From positions 94,045 through 158,044 of the forward strand of contig MU119326.1 of NCBI GenBank assembly GCA_014904845.1: a stretch of DNA of 64,000 nt, given 5' to 3'. Position 1 is the first letter of the stretch; each line of letters opens with the position of its first letter. The notes under the pieces are model-generated. The model did no database searches, was not told the origin of the DNA, and worked only from the letters and a program-made list of their open reading frames with translations. This document shows, piece by piece, positions 1-12,338 of this stretch. A program made the position numbers and the translations under genes. This DNA comes from Acephala macrosclerotiorum. Taxonomy: Eukaryota; Ascomycota; Leotiomycetes; Helotiales; Mollisiaceae.

Positions 1-166
1 GTATCACTAGACTGGCACTAGAGGATTCGGAAACCATCGAACATACACCCGCCCAAGTTGAAACTATGAAAGTTCGTATAGCCTATGGTGTCAGCCGACT
101 TGGCATCAAAATTCATTAACTTCGTAACCCATGAAGGGCCATGTCTTCGGACTGTACTGTACATTA

Positions 167-1964
167 TTATAGCAGCGCGAGAGTATGGTCGTCCTTCATC
201 TTTCCAGAAATGCCGAGTGATGCTTCCTGACCAACGACTGCCGGACCTCGAACATAGATCTATCACGTTTAGCGGTGCCGAAGATGGAATAAAAGCAATT
301 AGACTTACCTCTCCTGCAGACTTCGCATCCGTAGTCTTGTGAATCTTGGTATCTTTGAAGAAAACCTCCACGCTGGTGACTGGAGCGCCGAAGTGAGAAT
401 ACTTCGCCGAAGGCTCGTCAATTCTGTAGTCGTAGATGCCAGTCTGGGTCACTACTCCGGCAACCTTTGCTGATGTGAAGGCATAGATGATCCTGGAACC
501 TGTATAGATCCGTAAGTCCGACAGTTCCTGCGAGCTTAGAGGTGGACTGTTCGCTCCATGCTGTTCTGAAACATAGATCAAGCGCAATTTGCCTGGTGTA
601 TGTCCGATCGCCGGCCGTAGAGAATCATACATTCGTGAAAGTGTTGAAGCAACTGGCATGACTCCATTCTCTACCAGATATCTAGTCTGGACCCAGTGTA
701 CAAAGTTGTAAAGAGTAGAATTAAGCTTCGCAGTCGTCTCAGAGTGTAGCTTTGCAAGTGTACCAGCAGAGGCAACGATGATTGTTGGAGCAATACCGTG
801 GGATGCTAGGGCCAGGTCAGGGCTGTGACCAGCAACGGAGTTTAGTGCCACTGAAGCATTGGAATAGAGAGCTGCAAGGGTCAGAACCAGAGTGTATGGT
901 GACGACAATACATCGATTGGGAGGAATAGATCCGAATGGGTGATGCGCTGTGTGGATGGAACAGAGGTGAGTTGGCCCGCAATTCCCGCAATGATGTTAG
1001 CTTGCGTATATTCGATCAGCTCCCCAGTTGGAGAGAAAGCAAGCAACTTCACGAGTTCTTTTGTTCGGTCCACAGCTGGTAGCTCTGCTCCTGCGCTCAA
1101 CTCCTGGTCCTGGATAATTTCCTGCCAGGTTGAAACGTTCATGGCTCCTCCAGTCCCCTTTGGTACCTCGTTCCAGTCCATATGCTTACTGCCCTCGTCC
1201 ACAACCCAGACCAGCTGCTTGAGAGCAGAGTAGTTCTGCGCAATCGCATCGTAAGGTATGGAGCCCACAGCAGTAACAAGAGTGTCTGCCTTAGATTTCT
1301 GGAGAAAGGAAATGATATCTTCGATAGACTGGTCGTATGGTACAAGTATAGCTGTCAAATCGTAGAAGGCGCAAGCAAACAACGTAGTCAGAAACTCGAC
1401 GGAGTTTGGCAGATAGATAGCAACGTTCCTTGCTCCATTCTGCTTTATATGCTGCCCGATGAGATTGATTTGTCGGGTTATGTCAGCTACACAAGATTAG
1501 TGATTGTCCATCTTCAGCACTGAAGAACACTTACCCAGCTTGTGCTCAATAACGTTCTCAGATCCAAGGACAGTAAACAGCTTTCCTATTTCCCCAGTCT
1601 CCTTCCCCTCTCTATCCAAAGCACCAGTAACGACTCTCCGCCAGATATCCCGTATGTCTCCATCTCGACCACGACTCCATTTCGAATCGCCTGGATCCTT
1701 GATGTTGAGTCCGGCATTCAGCGGGATTCCATGAGGCGCAGAATGTGACCTGAACACCGCAGATTCTCCTTCTTGTCTAACAGGTGAGGGCTGGGCCTGC
1801 CGAGCCAGCAGCATAGGGTGTGCATCGGGGTCGCGGAAGGAAATGACTGAGTAAATGAACGAGGTGATGACCACGATGAAGATGGCGGTTGTGTAGATAT
1901 CCCACCGTCCGAGCACACCTGTAACAAGCTCGTCGAGCTGCAGCATCCAGTTGTCAAACCCCAT
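167..1964 (-). CDS. AMP-binding acyl-CoA synthetase-like protein with N-terminal membrane segment
   Basis: Three exons on the minus strand: 1964-1535, 1486-309 and 259-167, 566 aa. Introns of 48 and 49 nt have GTAAGT donors, and both joins keep the frame. The N-terminus has one hydrophobic segment (about residues 20-40, TTAIFIVVITSFIYSV), then the start of an ANL-superfamily adenylating domain (NVAIYLPNSVEFLTTLFACA). The protein ends in an EIYVRGPAVVG-type segment followed by a short tail. Members of this superfamily activate carboxylic acids, usually fatty acids, as acyl-AMP and then acyl-CoA. The usual P-loop and YRTGD-type signatures are not obvious, so substrate and even activity are uncertain. 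The start at 1964 was chosen because the upstream Met (2060) adds a non-conserved leader. It is divergent from the Pom34 gene. The membrane segment suggests an ER or other endomembrane location (inference). Confidence 0.82.
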
Positions 1965-2405
1965 GATGGCAGAAAGAAGAGGGAAAGAGCAAGAAGATAA
2001 ATATTTCTTGATCACAAATAATGTTTCATTTCTCGAGTGACGATGATTCAAGGATGACACACTGAATCGGAGAGTTCGCGGGGCGGACGCTAGAGATGCT
2101 AGTGTTGACAGGGGTTGAAGCTCGCTGCCGCGATTTCAAGGTACCGATGAGTTTCCTCACAACAAAGACGACCAGCGACGACGACGACGAGGCCTCACGA
2201 CAATGCAGGAATAGGAACGATCCACGAAGATTATTTTCTTACTAACATACAGGTACTAACGCGTGGAAGCGACAGGAGAGAACAAAGTCTTTCTCAGAGG
2301 GTTAGTCTCTTAGGTCTCCTTTGTTGACATTCAATTTTGGGCTTCCTCGAACTGACAATGAACAGAGGCGAGCCAAGTCAACCAAACTCAACATCATAAT
2401 CTGCG
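1965..2405. promoter_or_regulatory. Shared intergenic region between divergent genes
   Basis: This 441-bp stretch separates the start codons of the divergent acyl-CoA-synthetase-like and Pom34 genes, so it must hold both promoters and 5' leaders. I see no convincing TATA box. No other gene is evident. Confidence 0.5.
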
Positions 2406-3239
2406 ATGTCTACTCCAGTGCGACCTTCGACTCCTGTTGCACAAACAGCTTCGTCCATCCCTCGAACAGGAACATGGCGGCACCCAAAGATGGACGAGAT
2501 TGTCAGGCGCCAGAATGCTTCGAGCTTCACGGACCGGAACGTGAGGAACATACTGTATAATTCTGGCGGTATTTTAATGGTGTTCTTCGTTGCACGAGCA
2601 CTCTGGGATAGGTAGGCCTTCCGTTGGGTTCTGCGAGCCGTTGCTAATCTTTCCAGCTTCCCAAGCTTCTTCGCAGAAGGAAAGTCGTTACAGCCATACG
2701 CTGGCTATGGATACCATGCGCTACAGTTCATTTTCATCTACAATATTATCATCGCCTGCCTCCCCCTATTTCGAACGACGGACGATATGTCGGACATTCC
2801 TTTGACGCCGGCTCAGCGAAAGTTGCTTGGTCTACCTCCAAGCTCAGCACCACCCACCCCAGGATCCCAATACATCACACCTCCACGATATGCGAGAACT
2901 CCTACACCTCTGAGTGGTTCACCTGCGACGAAAGGTGTTTACTCGAATTCGCCATTGGCAGGCAAGGGTAGCCCGACATCTGGAAGCGTGAATGGCTCGC
3001 CATTTTCTCCTAGTGCAAGTCCTTTGTTGCAGAAAGCGATTGGAGGAAACCCAAACGGAAACAGAAGACACTCCTATGGCTCACCAAGTCCTTTGGGGGC
3101 TACAGGATCAAGATTTGGTGGACCGGAGGCACCAGGTACGCCTAGTCCAGCTTCGAAGGGCAGTGGAATTGGATTAAATAGCAAGTGGCTTTATGACAAA
3201 GGACGGAGGAACTCAGGAAGTGCTCGACTCTATACATAG
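2406..3239 (+). CDS. POM34: Nuclear pore membrane protein Pom34
   Basis: Two exons (2406-2611 and 2657-3239) around a 45-nt intron give 262 aa. The N-terminus is Pro/Thr rich. Two hydrophobic segments follow (SGGILMVFFVARALW near residue 52 and LQFIFIYNIIIACLPLF after the intron). The C-terminal half is a long Ser/Pro/Gly-rich disordered tail with repeated SPxxKG/SPS motifs, ending in NSKWLYDKGRRNSGS. This two-TM plus disordered-tail plan and the WLY-K-RR terminal motif are what I know of ascomycete Pom34, one of the pore-membrane subunits that anchor the nuclear pore complex. The intron falls inside the first membrane segment region. The gene lies head-to-head with the acyl-CoA-synthetase-like gene and is followed on the same strand by Hid1. 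Confidence 0.85.
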
Positions 3240-3558
3240 ATGTTTGGATGTTGTAGAATATTGTATGTTTAGTAGATACCCGTCAGCCTCGATATTGCTG
3301 GCCCGAATATGACTCAAGGCAAAGGTCGAATCAACACCTGCACAAAGCTCTTCTTGACATTTCTTTGTGCGTGTCAAAACCAACTTTCAGTAGCCAATAC
3401 GCTCAAGTCGTGGATGATATGTTGTCCAAAGTGTTATTCTCACGTGGTGATTGCCTTTGAATCAGACCCGCTAAAACTGATAACGATTCAACCTCGTCCA
3501 GACTCCGCAAGAAACGCAATTCCAGCCCACCCAGCACTGATGCTCTTCACAACCCAAG

Positions 3559-6500
3559 ATGGGGGCATCTGACTCGAAGCTTGTATTCAAGAAGGGCATC
3601 TTCCGACTCTCAGAAGACAAAATCATCCCCGCCGATGACCCATACTGGGCATCCGTCAGTCCAGCCTTCCTAACCCTTCCCTCAGTACCTATTGCTAACC
3701 CTCCTCTCTTCAGTTCTGGGAGCTCCCTGAATCAACAGAAGATATCTTCAGTCTCTTCTCCCCAAATGATATTCGACGAACACGAGATACGGCGTTGGAG
3801 AATCTCGAGACGTTGATTCTTGCTATCACGAGCCGGCTGTTTATTCTGCGACATCATCCCTCGTTTCCTGATCTGGAATTTGCGCCTGAACGTGATGCGC
3901 TGAATTGTATACGGATCTTGACGAGGATATTACCTTATATCTATGAGGCGGAACAGTTGCAAGGATGGGAGGATAAGTTCTTTTGGGGAGTGAGGAGGAA
4001 GCGGACACGGTATGTCGAATTCTAGGCAGGATTGGAGACTATGGTTGCTGATATGATTGTAGGAAGGCGTCTTTGGCTCGAGATGTGTTATTCGACGAAT
4101 CGCAGGAAGAGCTTGCGAAGCTTGAAGCTGCGGGCGAGGAGTTCGAGGAGGTGAAGCCGTTGGCAGAGGAGTTGATCGATACGTTGATTGACATGCTATT
4201 CTTTGCCGACTTTACGCTACCTAGACCGCCGAATTCGAAGAATAAAGTTACGTATGCGATATGGCAGAGTGGTGTGGGATGCAATACTTCGATTGGGACG
4301 AGCAAGGAGTTTGAGAGCAATCGGACGGAGATATTGAGGTTGCTGTTGACGTTGGCGAGTCAGAGCATGTATATGTCAGCGAATCTACTGCCGGTACAAG
4401 GGGTCAAGGCTATCAGCTATATTGTTACTTGTCCGGACAAGCAGGTAGTACTATCGGTGCTTTGCTCGTTGCTGAACACTGTAAGTGAAGGGGATGGAGG
4501 TCTTGGTGAACATGGCTAACACTAGTACAGACATTGAAGTACAACCCAGCCTCTTGGAGGGTGCCGTACAATGTTCAAGTGTTCAAGGATCCAAAGCAGA
4601 TTCTTGTGACCTATGCGTTACAGTTCTTGCTAACCATCCTCCTCTACCCTATTCCCGAAATGGATCCAGCCCATGCTAAGAAGAGTGCGTATTCTTCTCC
4701 TTAGTTGGGAAATCTTGCTAATACAGTCTCCCAGACTTCTTTAGACATTTCCTTGGTCGATTACATAGACCTCAAGACTTCCAATTCATCGTCGATGGCA
4801 TGACAAGGATCCTCAACCAGCCACTCAACGCCAGCACTTCATACATTCCAGGAAACACGCAATCCACCCAAAAATGTACATCAGAAATGATCATGCTCTT
4901 CTGGGAGATCACACAGTGCAACAAGCGGTTCCGGTCGTTCATAATCGACACTGGCCGATCACACGACTTCCTAGTACTAATTCTATTCTATGCCATCGAG
5001 CACAAGCTCGATGCAACAAAGCAGGGTGTTGTGAGGATGTGTGTTTTCTTACTCCAGACGTTGAGCGTTGAGCCAAACTTCGGCAAAAACCTCAATAAGA
5101 AGTTCGAAAATCAGGAAACCCTTCCATCTACAATCAGGTTACAGAACTTCAATGGGAGTTATGCAGATTTCCTGATCCACGTAAGTCATTCCAAACTGCA
5201 GCATGATATCTGTACTAACATATTCAGTCGATTTATAACATCATCACAACGAGCCAAGGAAAGCTCACAGCCATCTACCCAGCTTTGTTGGCAGTGATCA
5301 ACAACATCGCCGCATACCTGGAGAATTTGAGCGCTTCAGCCTCGGCAAAGTTACTTCAGCTTTTTGCATCGATGTCATCACCAAGCTTTCTCTTGGCGAC
5401 CGACAGTAATCACAACCTTCTCCAATCACTGTTAGAGAGTATGAATGCTATCATTGAGCATCAGTACATCAGTAAGTATTCCACTCTGATTATATACCCC
5501 TTTTACTTACGCGCCATCTCTTCAAATGGTCCATACTCAGTGAGTATATCGGACTAAGTCATTCTCCCTTCCAGGCATCAATATGACGCCTCAAGGTTTT
5601 GTCTCCCGAAATAAGCTTTTGGGCTTCAAATTTCATGGGAGCGCATATGATCAAAATAGTTTCTAACTTTGTCTAGGAAACCCAAATTTTGTCTATGCCG
5701 TTTTACGAAACTCACAGAGATTCGAAGGTACGTAAGCTTTAGCCTTCAATTTCCTTCGGAATACTAATCTGTCCTAGCACTACGGTCCTTCACTTTAGAA
5801 AGCGGCCAAGAAGAAATCGAGCGCCGGAATCGGAGAAGAAAGGAGAGTATTCGAGATCCTGGAGACTTGTCTGAGAGCAGAAGAGGCTCGGCAGATAGTA
5901 TCAGAAGCCCTTCATTGAGCCATCCACGAGCTCCAGGACTGAGTGATGTACCTGAGGATGGAACTTTTGCTATTGGAGATGATGAGGACGAAGATGACGA
6001 TGATGGCCACCCAACACCAGCAGAATCGACGCCTACCGAGCAGCCATCTAGGGCGTCATCAGTGTCATCTAGTGTAGACGATGCTGTTCCAATCCAGCTT
6101 AGAGGCATGTCCGAAAAGGCGAGGGGAAAGATGCCTGGTAAGTGATGAGTCAAAAGATTCAAGTTCAGCGCTGACAGCTTTACAGCTGGTATGCCTTCAT
6201 TCTCGCGACAAAACAGCACGACAAGCTTGAGTAGCTATGCAACAGGTCGATTCTCAACAAATGGTTCCTTCGAGCCTACCTCGGATTGGATCGAATCATG
6301 GCTTCCAGAGCTACCCCTTCACACAATCCTCACACTCATCGACCAACTGTCAATCCTCCTCGCCGAACAACGAGCAGCAACAGACCACCCGTCCACCAAC
6401 CTCCTTCGTAACATCCAATCCGCCAAAATCGCCGGTATTGAACCCTCGCCCATTCGAATCCAATACTTCGAATGGTCACCATTATCGCTCGGATGGTATG

Positions 6501-6826
6501 AATCCCTCCTTTGGGGCTTCGTCTTCACATCCGAGATGCAAGTCGCGAAAGGTACAGTTGGAGTCTGGAACGGAACAACTATCAAACTCTTCCGAGTCGA
6601 GACTGTTGCCCCTACCGGCCCATCTCTCAGCAGTCCACGCGGCGCCGTAGATGCAGTTGGCAGTAACATCGTATCTCGAATCGGGAATTTGAATCTTAGA
6701 GGTGTGGGTGGTGGTGCGCCGCAAGAGGGTGGCGGTGGCGAGAGACCGGCTGAGCGACCAGTCTTGTCCAGGACAGGAACGGGCAATGGGGAGAGCCATG
6801 GATTAATTAGGAGCGCGATTGTATGA
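3559..6826 (+). CDS. HID1: Hid1 family Golgi/endosome trafficking protein
   Basis: Nine exons: 3559-3654, 3714-4009, 4063-4480, 4531-4684, 4735-5180, 5228-5471, 5677-5727, 5778-6137 and 6186-6826. They join in frame to 901 aa. The start MGASDSKLVFKKGIFRLSE is the Hid1/Dymeclin-family N-terminus, whose Gly-2 is normally N-myristoylated. Then come FWELPES, long alpha-helical blocks and NPNFVYAVLRNSQRFEALR, followed by an acidic Ser-rich linker (about residues 590-690) and a helical segment ending in a Gly-rich tail. Hid1 proteins act at the trans-Golgi/medial Golgi in secretory-granule or membrane-protein sorting; the fission yeast member (Hid1/Ftp105) partners a ubiquitin protease. The eight introns are 47-59 nt except one of 205 nt (5472-5676), described under findings. 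Confidence 0.9.
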
Positions 6827-7535
6827 TTGCTCGAGAGCGTTGAAGTAATAGATGCATTAGGGGTTGAGCATAGGAGAGGAAGCTTTGGTCTTTGGGATGG
6901 CGAATAGCGATGGCGTTCTGGCACCTGCTGTGCAATGAGCAATACGGATAGGATATTTTGCGAATGCATGCGAATGGTATACCTCAGCTATATGGCTTCT
7001 CAACCTGCGTAAGCAAATTCAGTTTGTTCCTCTCCCTTTACGCTTCATACCCCGCTAATCACATCGGAGCTCTTCCCGAACCCAAATCACCAAGTGGTGA
7101 GATACCAGGCAACATCCCTCCTCATTCGGTCTAAACTTGCTAACTTACTCCTCGCTTTCAACCGTTTCAACTCTCCTCCGAGATTCCCCAACCCGAACCA
7201 TGGAACAACGCTGCAACGGCGTCACATCCCATCCTCTCTCGCCATCTTACATCCAATCAGTCCCATTAAACTCAAGGAGGTCACTGTGGCGGTGCACCGC
7301 GGATCCATGCAAGCGTCGCGTCGTCCCTGCAGGTTTCCCCACAGAGGAAGTGATCTCCGACACTTTGCGCCACAGCTGAGCGGGGTCAAGCCACTTTTAA
7401 TGTCAGGGTTGCTGTTATGGACATCGTGGAACTTTTTTCTCATGTCTGTCGCAGAGCTCATTTATCTTCATGTTTCATTTATAAGCTTGATATAAAGGTT
7501 CTGAACGGGGTTTTTAAGTTAGAAAGAGAGGGAAG
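6827..7535. other. Intergenic region without a recognisable gene
   Basis: This is the 3' flank of Hid1 and the promoter of the epoxide-hydrolase-like gene. The longest open frame (7094-7495, plus) has no recognisable protein and no plausible exon partner. Confidence 0.5.
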
Positions 7536-9258
7536 ATGGAGAACAGTATAGCAGCGCTCAACGCGAGTGAGGAGATTAGACCATATAGGGTGCACGTGAG
7601 TTGCGCATACTGGTGATCGAGAGAATAGAATGAGGCTGACGAGATGAATAGGTGTCGAGTAAATACCTCGAGCTTACGAAGAAGAAGCTGGAGTTGACGA
7701 GGCTGCCGCATGAATTGCTTCTCCCTAAGGCGAGGGAGTGGGAGTTCGGGACTCCGAAGGGGGTTGTTGAGCCGTTGATTGATTTCTGGTAAGTATTGTC
7801 TCTTCCCTTTTGCTCATTTCCGCTCTCCGAATTGTGTTTTACTTCTGCGTGCGCTATGAGCTGTCGGGGTGTAGTGTGAAAACCCCAAGGCCGTACTAAC
7901 ATCGAGATCTTGACAGGTTGGAGCAATACAACTGGCGAGATCGAGAGGAGCATCTCAACCTGACACTCCCTCAGTTCAGGACCGCGATTTCACTGCCTCC
8001 TCCCACGACCACGATACCGTTTACCCCGTCCCTCGAACCGCCAGAACAGACACCAACGCCTCCACTCCGAATTCACTTCATCCATCTCCGCTCCCCTCGC
8101 TCTTCCGCCGTTCCAATCCTCCTCCTCCCACCCTTTCCACTCACTAACCTCTCCCTCTCCAGCTCACCTCTTTTCAAACCCCTCACTCATCCAGAAGGCC
8201 CATCTAGCAGGCAGGCTTTTCATGTCGTTTGTCCTAGTATTCCTGGTTTGGGGTTTAGCGATGCTTTTATTTCCACCTCCTCTTTGGTTCTTGAACAGAC
8301 TGCGCAGTTGTTTAATGAGCTAATGCTAAGGTTAGGGTATAGGCAGTATTTGTGTTCGTCGACTGGGTCGGGGAGAGAAAGTCCTGCGGGTATTAATTAC
8401 CATCTAGCGAGGTTGATGGGTGAGCGGAACGCGGAGAACTGCTTAGGAATCCACGTGGTGGAACCTTGTGTTGAGGCGCCGAGGGTTGGGAAGGAGACGC
8501 TGTCGTGGGTGAAGTTCAACGTCGCGAAGTTCTTCCATGCTAATATCTGGGGATACAAGGCGGAAGACTGGGAAGCGCTGAAAGCTTCTGAAGCTACTGC
8601 TCGGAACTCAAGGGCCAGCGAGAGCGGCGACCGACGACCTCTACTCAGAGGTAGTCGGAGAAGTGCAGGATATGGAGCAGCAACCCATCTCGGACTCCGC
8701 GAACCAAACACCATGTCTTACGCCCTCACCGACTCTCCCGTGGGAATTCTTTCACTCATCCTCTCCTCGCTCCACAAGAAGAGTCCGGAACACAAATTGA
8801 CAGAAACGCAAGTCATCGACATCACGCAGCTTGCATGGCTTCCTGGCCCAGAAGCTGGGATGAGATTCTTGTCTTCTGCTGTTCAAGGCCTCGAAAGCAA
8901 CCACGAAAGTGAAGATAGACGACGAAGCAAGAGCAGAACCGCAGTAACAGTCTTCAATGATTCAGAAACTGGATACACACCACCAGCCTGGCTTTCCACC
9001 ACTCACGAAATCATCTTCACCCAACGCGTCCCCGGCAAAGCAGGACTTACGATCTGGGAACGAAGTGATGTCCTTCTCTCCGGCATTCGCGGACTCGCTC
9101 GCTCTCTCGATGCTATGTCCTTGCTTCCTCGACCTTTGGAGCAAGTCGTTGTTACGGTTGCTGGGGTGGATGAAGAGGAGGATGAGGAGGAGGGAGATGG
9201 GCTACAGCTTGATGTCGAGAGTCCGGATACGGATCATACGATTGTTGCTGCGAGATGA
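7536..9258 (+). CDS. Epoxide hydrolase-like alpha/beta-hydrolase fold protein, probably inactive
   Basis: Exons 7536-7595, 7652-7788 and 7917-9258 give 512 aa. Residues 12-85 (IRPYRVHVSSKYLELTKKKL, then IDFWLEQYNWRDREEHLN) match the N-terminal domain of microsomal-type epoxide hydrolases, including the W..Q..YxWR..E..LN pattern. RIHFIHLRS (about 117-125) matches the IHFxHxxS strand. The active-site elements are lost. The HGWPG oxyanion motif reads PPFPLTN. The GGDWG nucleophile elbow reads STGSGRE (about 214-220) with no Asp. The C-terminal GHF-type histidine region reads GLTIWERSD. A basic, Ser-rich insert (about 285-315) and an acidic tail (EEEDEEEGD) are extra. The ORF is long, intact and spliced, so it looks like a conserved non-catalytic family member rather than a dead gene (inference). 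Confidence 0.8.
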
Positions 9259-9795
9259 TATTTGGATGGCCAATGAGGGGTCCGTAACGTGATATGATAG
9301 GGTTGCTTTGCTTTGAGATACCAAGGGATGCGATTTGGGTTGAGGGTGCTCTTAACGTATACGATGTCTTTATCATAGGTGAATGAATAATGCTTATGAT
9401 TGTGGCCATGCAAGTGAGCATGTGAAATTCGAAGATGGCTGGGGGGTGGGAATGAGGGGTCGCTTGACCGTGACTTGGACCTCAAAAATTAGTCGAATGC
9501 AAACGATAAACACTATACGAACAGTTAAGATGGAAAGAGAGAGGGAGAGGTTAAGAAATATGCTCGAGGAAGGAGCGATGCACCTTGTCAGGTCCAGGTT
9601 CGGGACCAGAGACTTGGCGCCACCTACGTCAGTTCGCCCTGCATCATTACGAGAAGATCAGTTCCATTGCCTCTTCTCTTGCCAATACTGATTAAATTGT
9701 TGTTTGGTACCTTGTATGTCCAATGAAGTGCCAGTCAGTGAACGACTCTTCGGGGATTGAGAGCATCACTTCGGCACGTGCACAACTTAAGCGCT
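9259..9795. other. Intergenic region between convergent genes
   Basis: This is the shared 3' flank of the plus-strand epoxide-hydrolase-like gene and the minus-strand BTB gene. I see no gene or repeat in it. Confidence 0.5.
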
Positions 9796-10772
9796 TCATT
9801 TCTTTCCCTTACCCTTCTTGGACTGAGAGGCTCCCCATCCAAAGTCAATCGCTGGTGGCGAACATGGTCGCGAACACGGTCGTACAGGCGAACACGGTCG
9901 CGAATACGATAACGAACGCGAACACGGTCGCGAACACGATAACGAACGCCGTCGCAAACGCGGTGGCGGCGAACACGGTACCTCCTCTAGAACCACCTCA
10001 TCGAGTGAACGTCCGCGCATCATCTTCACAATGTCAAGGCCGAACTCTCCATGACTCTTCATAAGGTCCACAAATTCCCCTCGATCGAGTAACTGATCAA
10101 TGTTTTTATGAGCTGTTTTAATGACAACATTTCGAAGCTGGCGGTCCGAGTCGATGGTATTCTCCCACAGATGCTGGGCGGCTTCAGAGAAGGTAGAGTT
10201 GTTCCAATGTTGTGCAACGCACGTCTTGAATTTCTTCGTGGCCAGCACTCGGAGCCCGGGGATATCGTATTTGTCTCCAGCAATGTACATTTTAACGTTG
10301 AACATGAGCGGAAAGGCTTCGTCGTTATGGACCGGCAGCGAATGAACGGCAGAGAATCCGTTGTTATCGCACCAATCGCACAAGACGGGAGGGCTTGCCG
10401 CGGAGGCGACATGTGCGATGGCAGCATCATCATACTCATCCGTGTAGAGATATTTGACCATGGCCCGAATGACTGGAAGCTCATCCACAGACAAGTCAAT
10501 CTCACGCAAAGCTGCTTCCTGCAAGTTGTCAAAAGCTTGCCATAGCTATGAATGGGAATGACTTACTCTAAACTTCCCATCAACGGCCTTTGAAAGAAAA
10601 GGACATCTAGTGCACACGATGGCACAATGGACTTTGATGATTTCTCCTCCGCATATCAATGTCAAATCTGCATACTTTTCGGTTTCTAGCAACCTGATAT
10701 CAAGTCAATACCCCAAAACCGGATTACGGAGAGAATTTCCTACCTTTTGATCGAAGAGAGCATGTCTGCCAT
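9796..10772 (-). CDS. BTB/POZ domain protein with Cys-Ser-Arg-Pro repeat tail
   Basis: Three exons (10772-10744, 10693-10567, 10518-9796) give 292 aa. Residues 1-120 are a BTB/POZ fold: ETEKYADLTLICGGEIIKVH, then CTRCPFLSKAVDGKFRE, then DLSVDELPVIRAMVKYLYTDE. The FNVKMYIAGDKYDIPGLR helix follows, typical of the fungal BTB family. Residues to about 225 are helical (BACK-like position). The last 60 residues are a Cys/Ser/Arg/Pro tail (SCSRPCSRSLSYSRPCSP) ending in KKGKGKK and are encoded by a minisatellite. BTB proteins dimerise and often act as Cul3 adaptors or transcription cofactors. The partner here is unknown. A broken paralogue lies about 1.6 kb upstream on the same strand. Confidence 0.85.
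9855..9985. repeat. GC-rich minisatellite inside the BTB gene
   Basis: Degenerate tandem copies built on GCGAACACGGTCGCGAACAC and GATAACGAAC (roughly 27-30 bp per unit) lie in the coding sequence for the C-terminal tail of the BTB protein. On the coding strand they read as repeated SCSRP/SRS units. Unit number is likely to vary between strains (inference). Confidence 0.7.
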
Positions 10773-12338
10773 GATTCTAGATCAAAAGCTGGTTGATTCT
10801 GATGTTGCCTTGGGCAAAAGGAGCAAGAGGCATCTGATATACGCGTGAAGAACCTAAAAACTTGAGATGGAAGGCGCCGGAGTTCCAAAGAAACGAGGCT
10901 GCATGCAAACCGATTTTCTGGTCTCATCTCAAGCCCACTACGGTAAGCTGCATCGACCTTTCGTGCCTCGACACAAACAATGTTGGGCACCAAAGCATTC
11001 TAGGATTCACCATTGCATCTCATAGGGCTCGCGATGGGATTCTGCATCATGTGTGACAAGTTTAGCGTGCGCATGAGTAATGAGACGGCGGCTCGAGCGC
11101 CGAATTTAACGTTGAGTTTGTATATACAAAGGCTAGATTTTAAAGTAATGAATTATGGTCCGAGCTTTCCTCGCCAAAAGTCGGGGATTTCAAAATAAAA
11201 ATACTTGAATCAAGCTTATTATATTTTATTATATTCAAAATAAAGATTGTCGCGTTAGTGACTGCAGAGACGTAGGAGATTTGACGTAGGAGACGATGTT
11301 TTGGTGTTCTATCGAAGCGGAAGAACTATTGAGCTGGCCTAATGCCTGAGGCTGCCGGCGATAGGATGACTGCTCACCATATGAACATGGGTCGATACTG
11401 CGACTAGATATCTCGACTACAAGTGGTCGGAACAATAATCCGTCTTGTAGAAAGTTGGAAGTTAATAGGATCTATCATGTAATAAAGCTGCAGCCAGTTT
11501 ACTAATAATTTTCGTGGTTTCATTCTCGTTTTAATAGAATCGCGATTTTGAAGTTCTTGTGGCGCTAGCAGAACCAAGCTGCTGCCAACTACAACACGAG
11601 CCAGCACCGAATCAGGTAAGGCACCCGCAGCCCAGTTACCCTCGAACGAAGCAATAGAAATACAGAGGAGCTTCAAAAACGGTGAAAATATCACCATATG
11701 AATAATAAACCATAAAAAAAAAAAATTTCTTTATATTCCGCCTTGGGCCCTTGTACGAGAAACAAGCCTCTAATTCTTCTTAGCATATGGGAGGGATAAT
11801 ACCTCAAAATCAGATGTAAGTTATCGTATGACATATGTAATGGTCTCGTGACACTGACTTTGATAGGCCTTTTTGGTGGACTTTGAAGTTGAAAGGTGTT
11901 TTGGGATAGAAAAGACGCAAACATGCAGAAAGTGCGAAGGGGTTTGTCAGTTCCAAGTTAGAATTTAAATGTTTGCGCCATTTACGTCAGTTCACCTCGT
12001 CAAAGCAGCTCCATGAATACAGACAGTGACAATGCTTTTTTATGCTTGCGGTTTCTCGATATGTCCATGCTTCCAAGCTCGAAAGTGGGGATTGAGAAAC
12101 TTCATAATACGAAAATTTGTCGCGGATGCTCAAAAATATCCAAAGACTCTTAGGTTCAATTGACTACCAGGCACCTTCGGTATACCACCTTAGCCACCTA
12201 CGAAGTAGTCCGAGTATCCATCGCTAATAATCATCATACTTCTCTCCATGGTCTCCATACCGATATCCATCATACTGCGTCATTTCATCAAAAATTCCCT
12301 GCTGCGAATGATTGGTGAGCATATGTGCCTTTTTAGCG
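10773..12338. other. Intergenic region between BTB gene and its pseudogene
   Basis: I recognise no gene in this 1.57 kb. It contains short AT-rich stretches near 11190-11250 and 11690-11730. The open frames present are short and unlike known proteins. Confidence 0.45.

Noticed and set aside
6319..6969. Long minus-strand open frame opposite the Hid1 3' exon
   Set aside because: It is the reverse of conserved Hid1 coding sequence, with no recognisable protein.
9723..10064. Plus-strand frame with ANTV repeats
   Set aside because: It is the antisense reading of the BTB tail minisatellite; the spliced minus-strand BTB gene explains the region.
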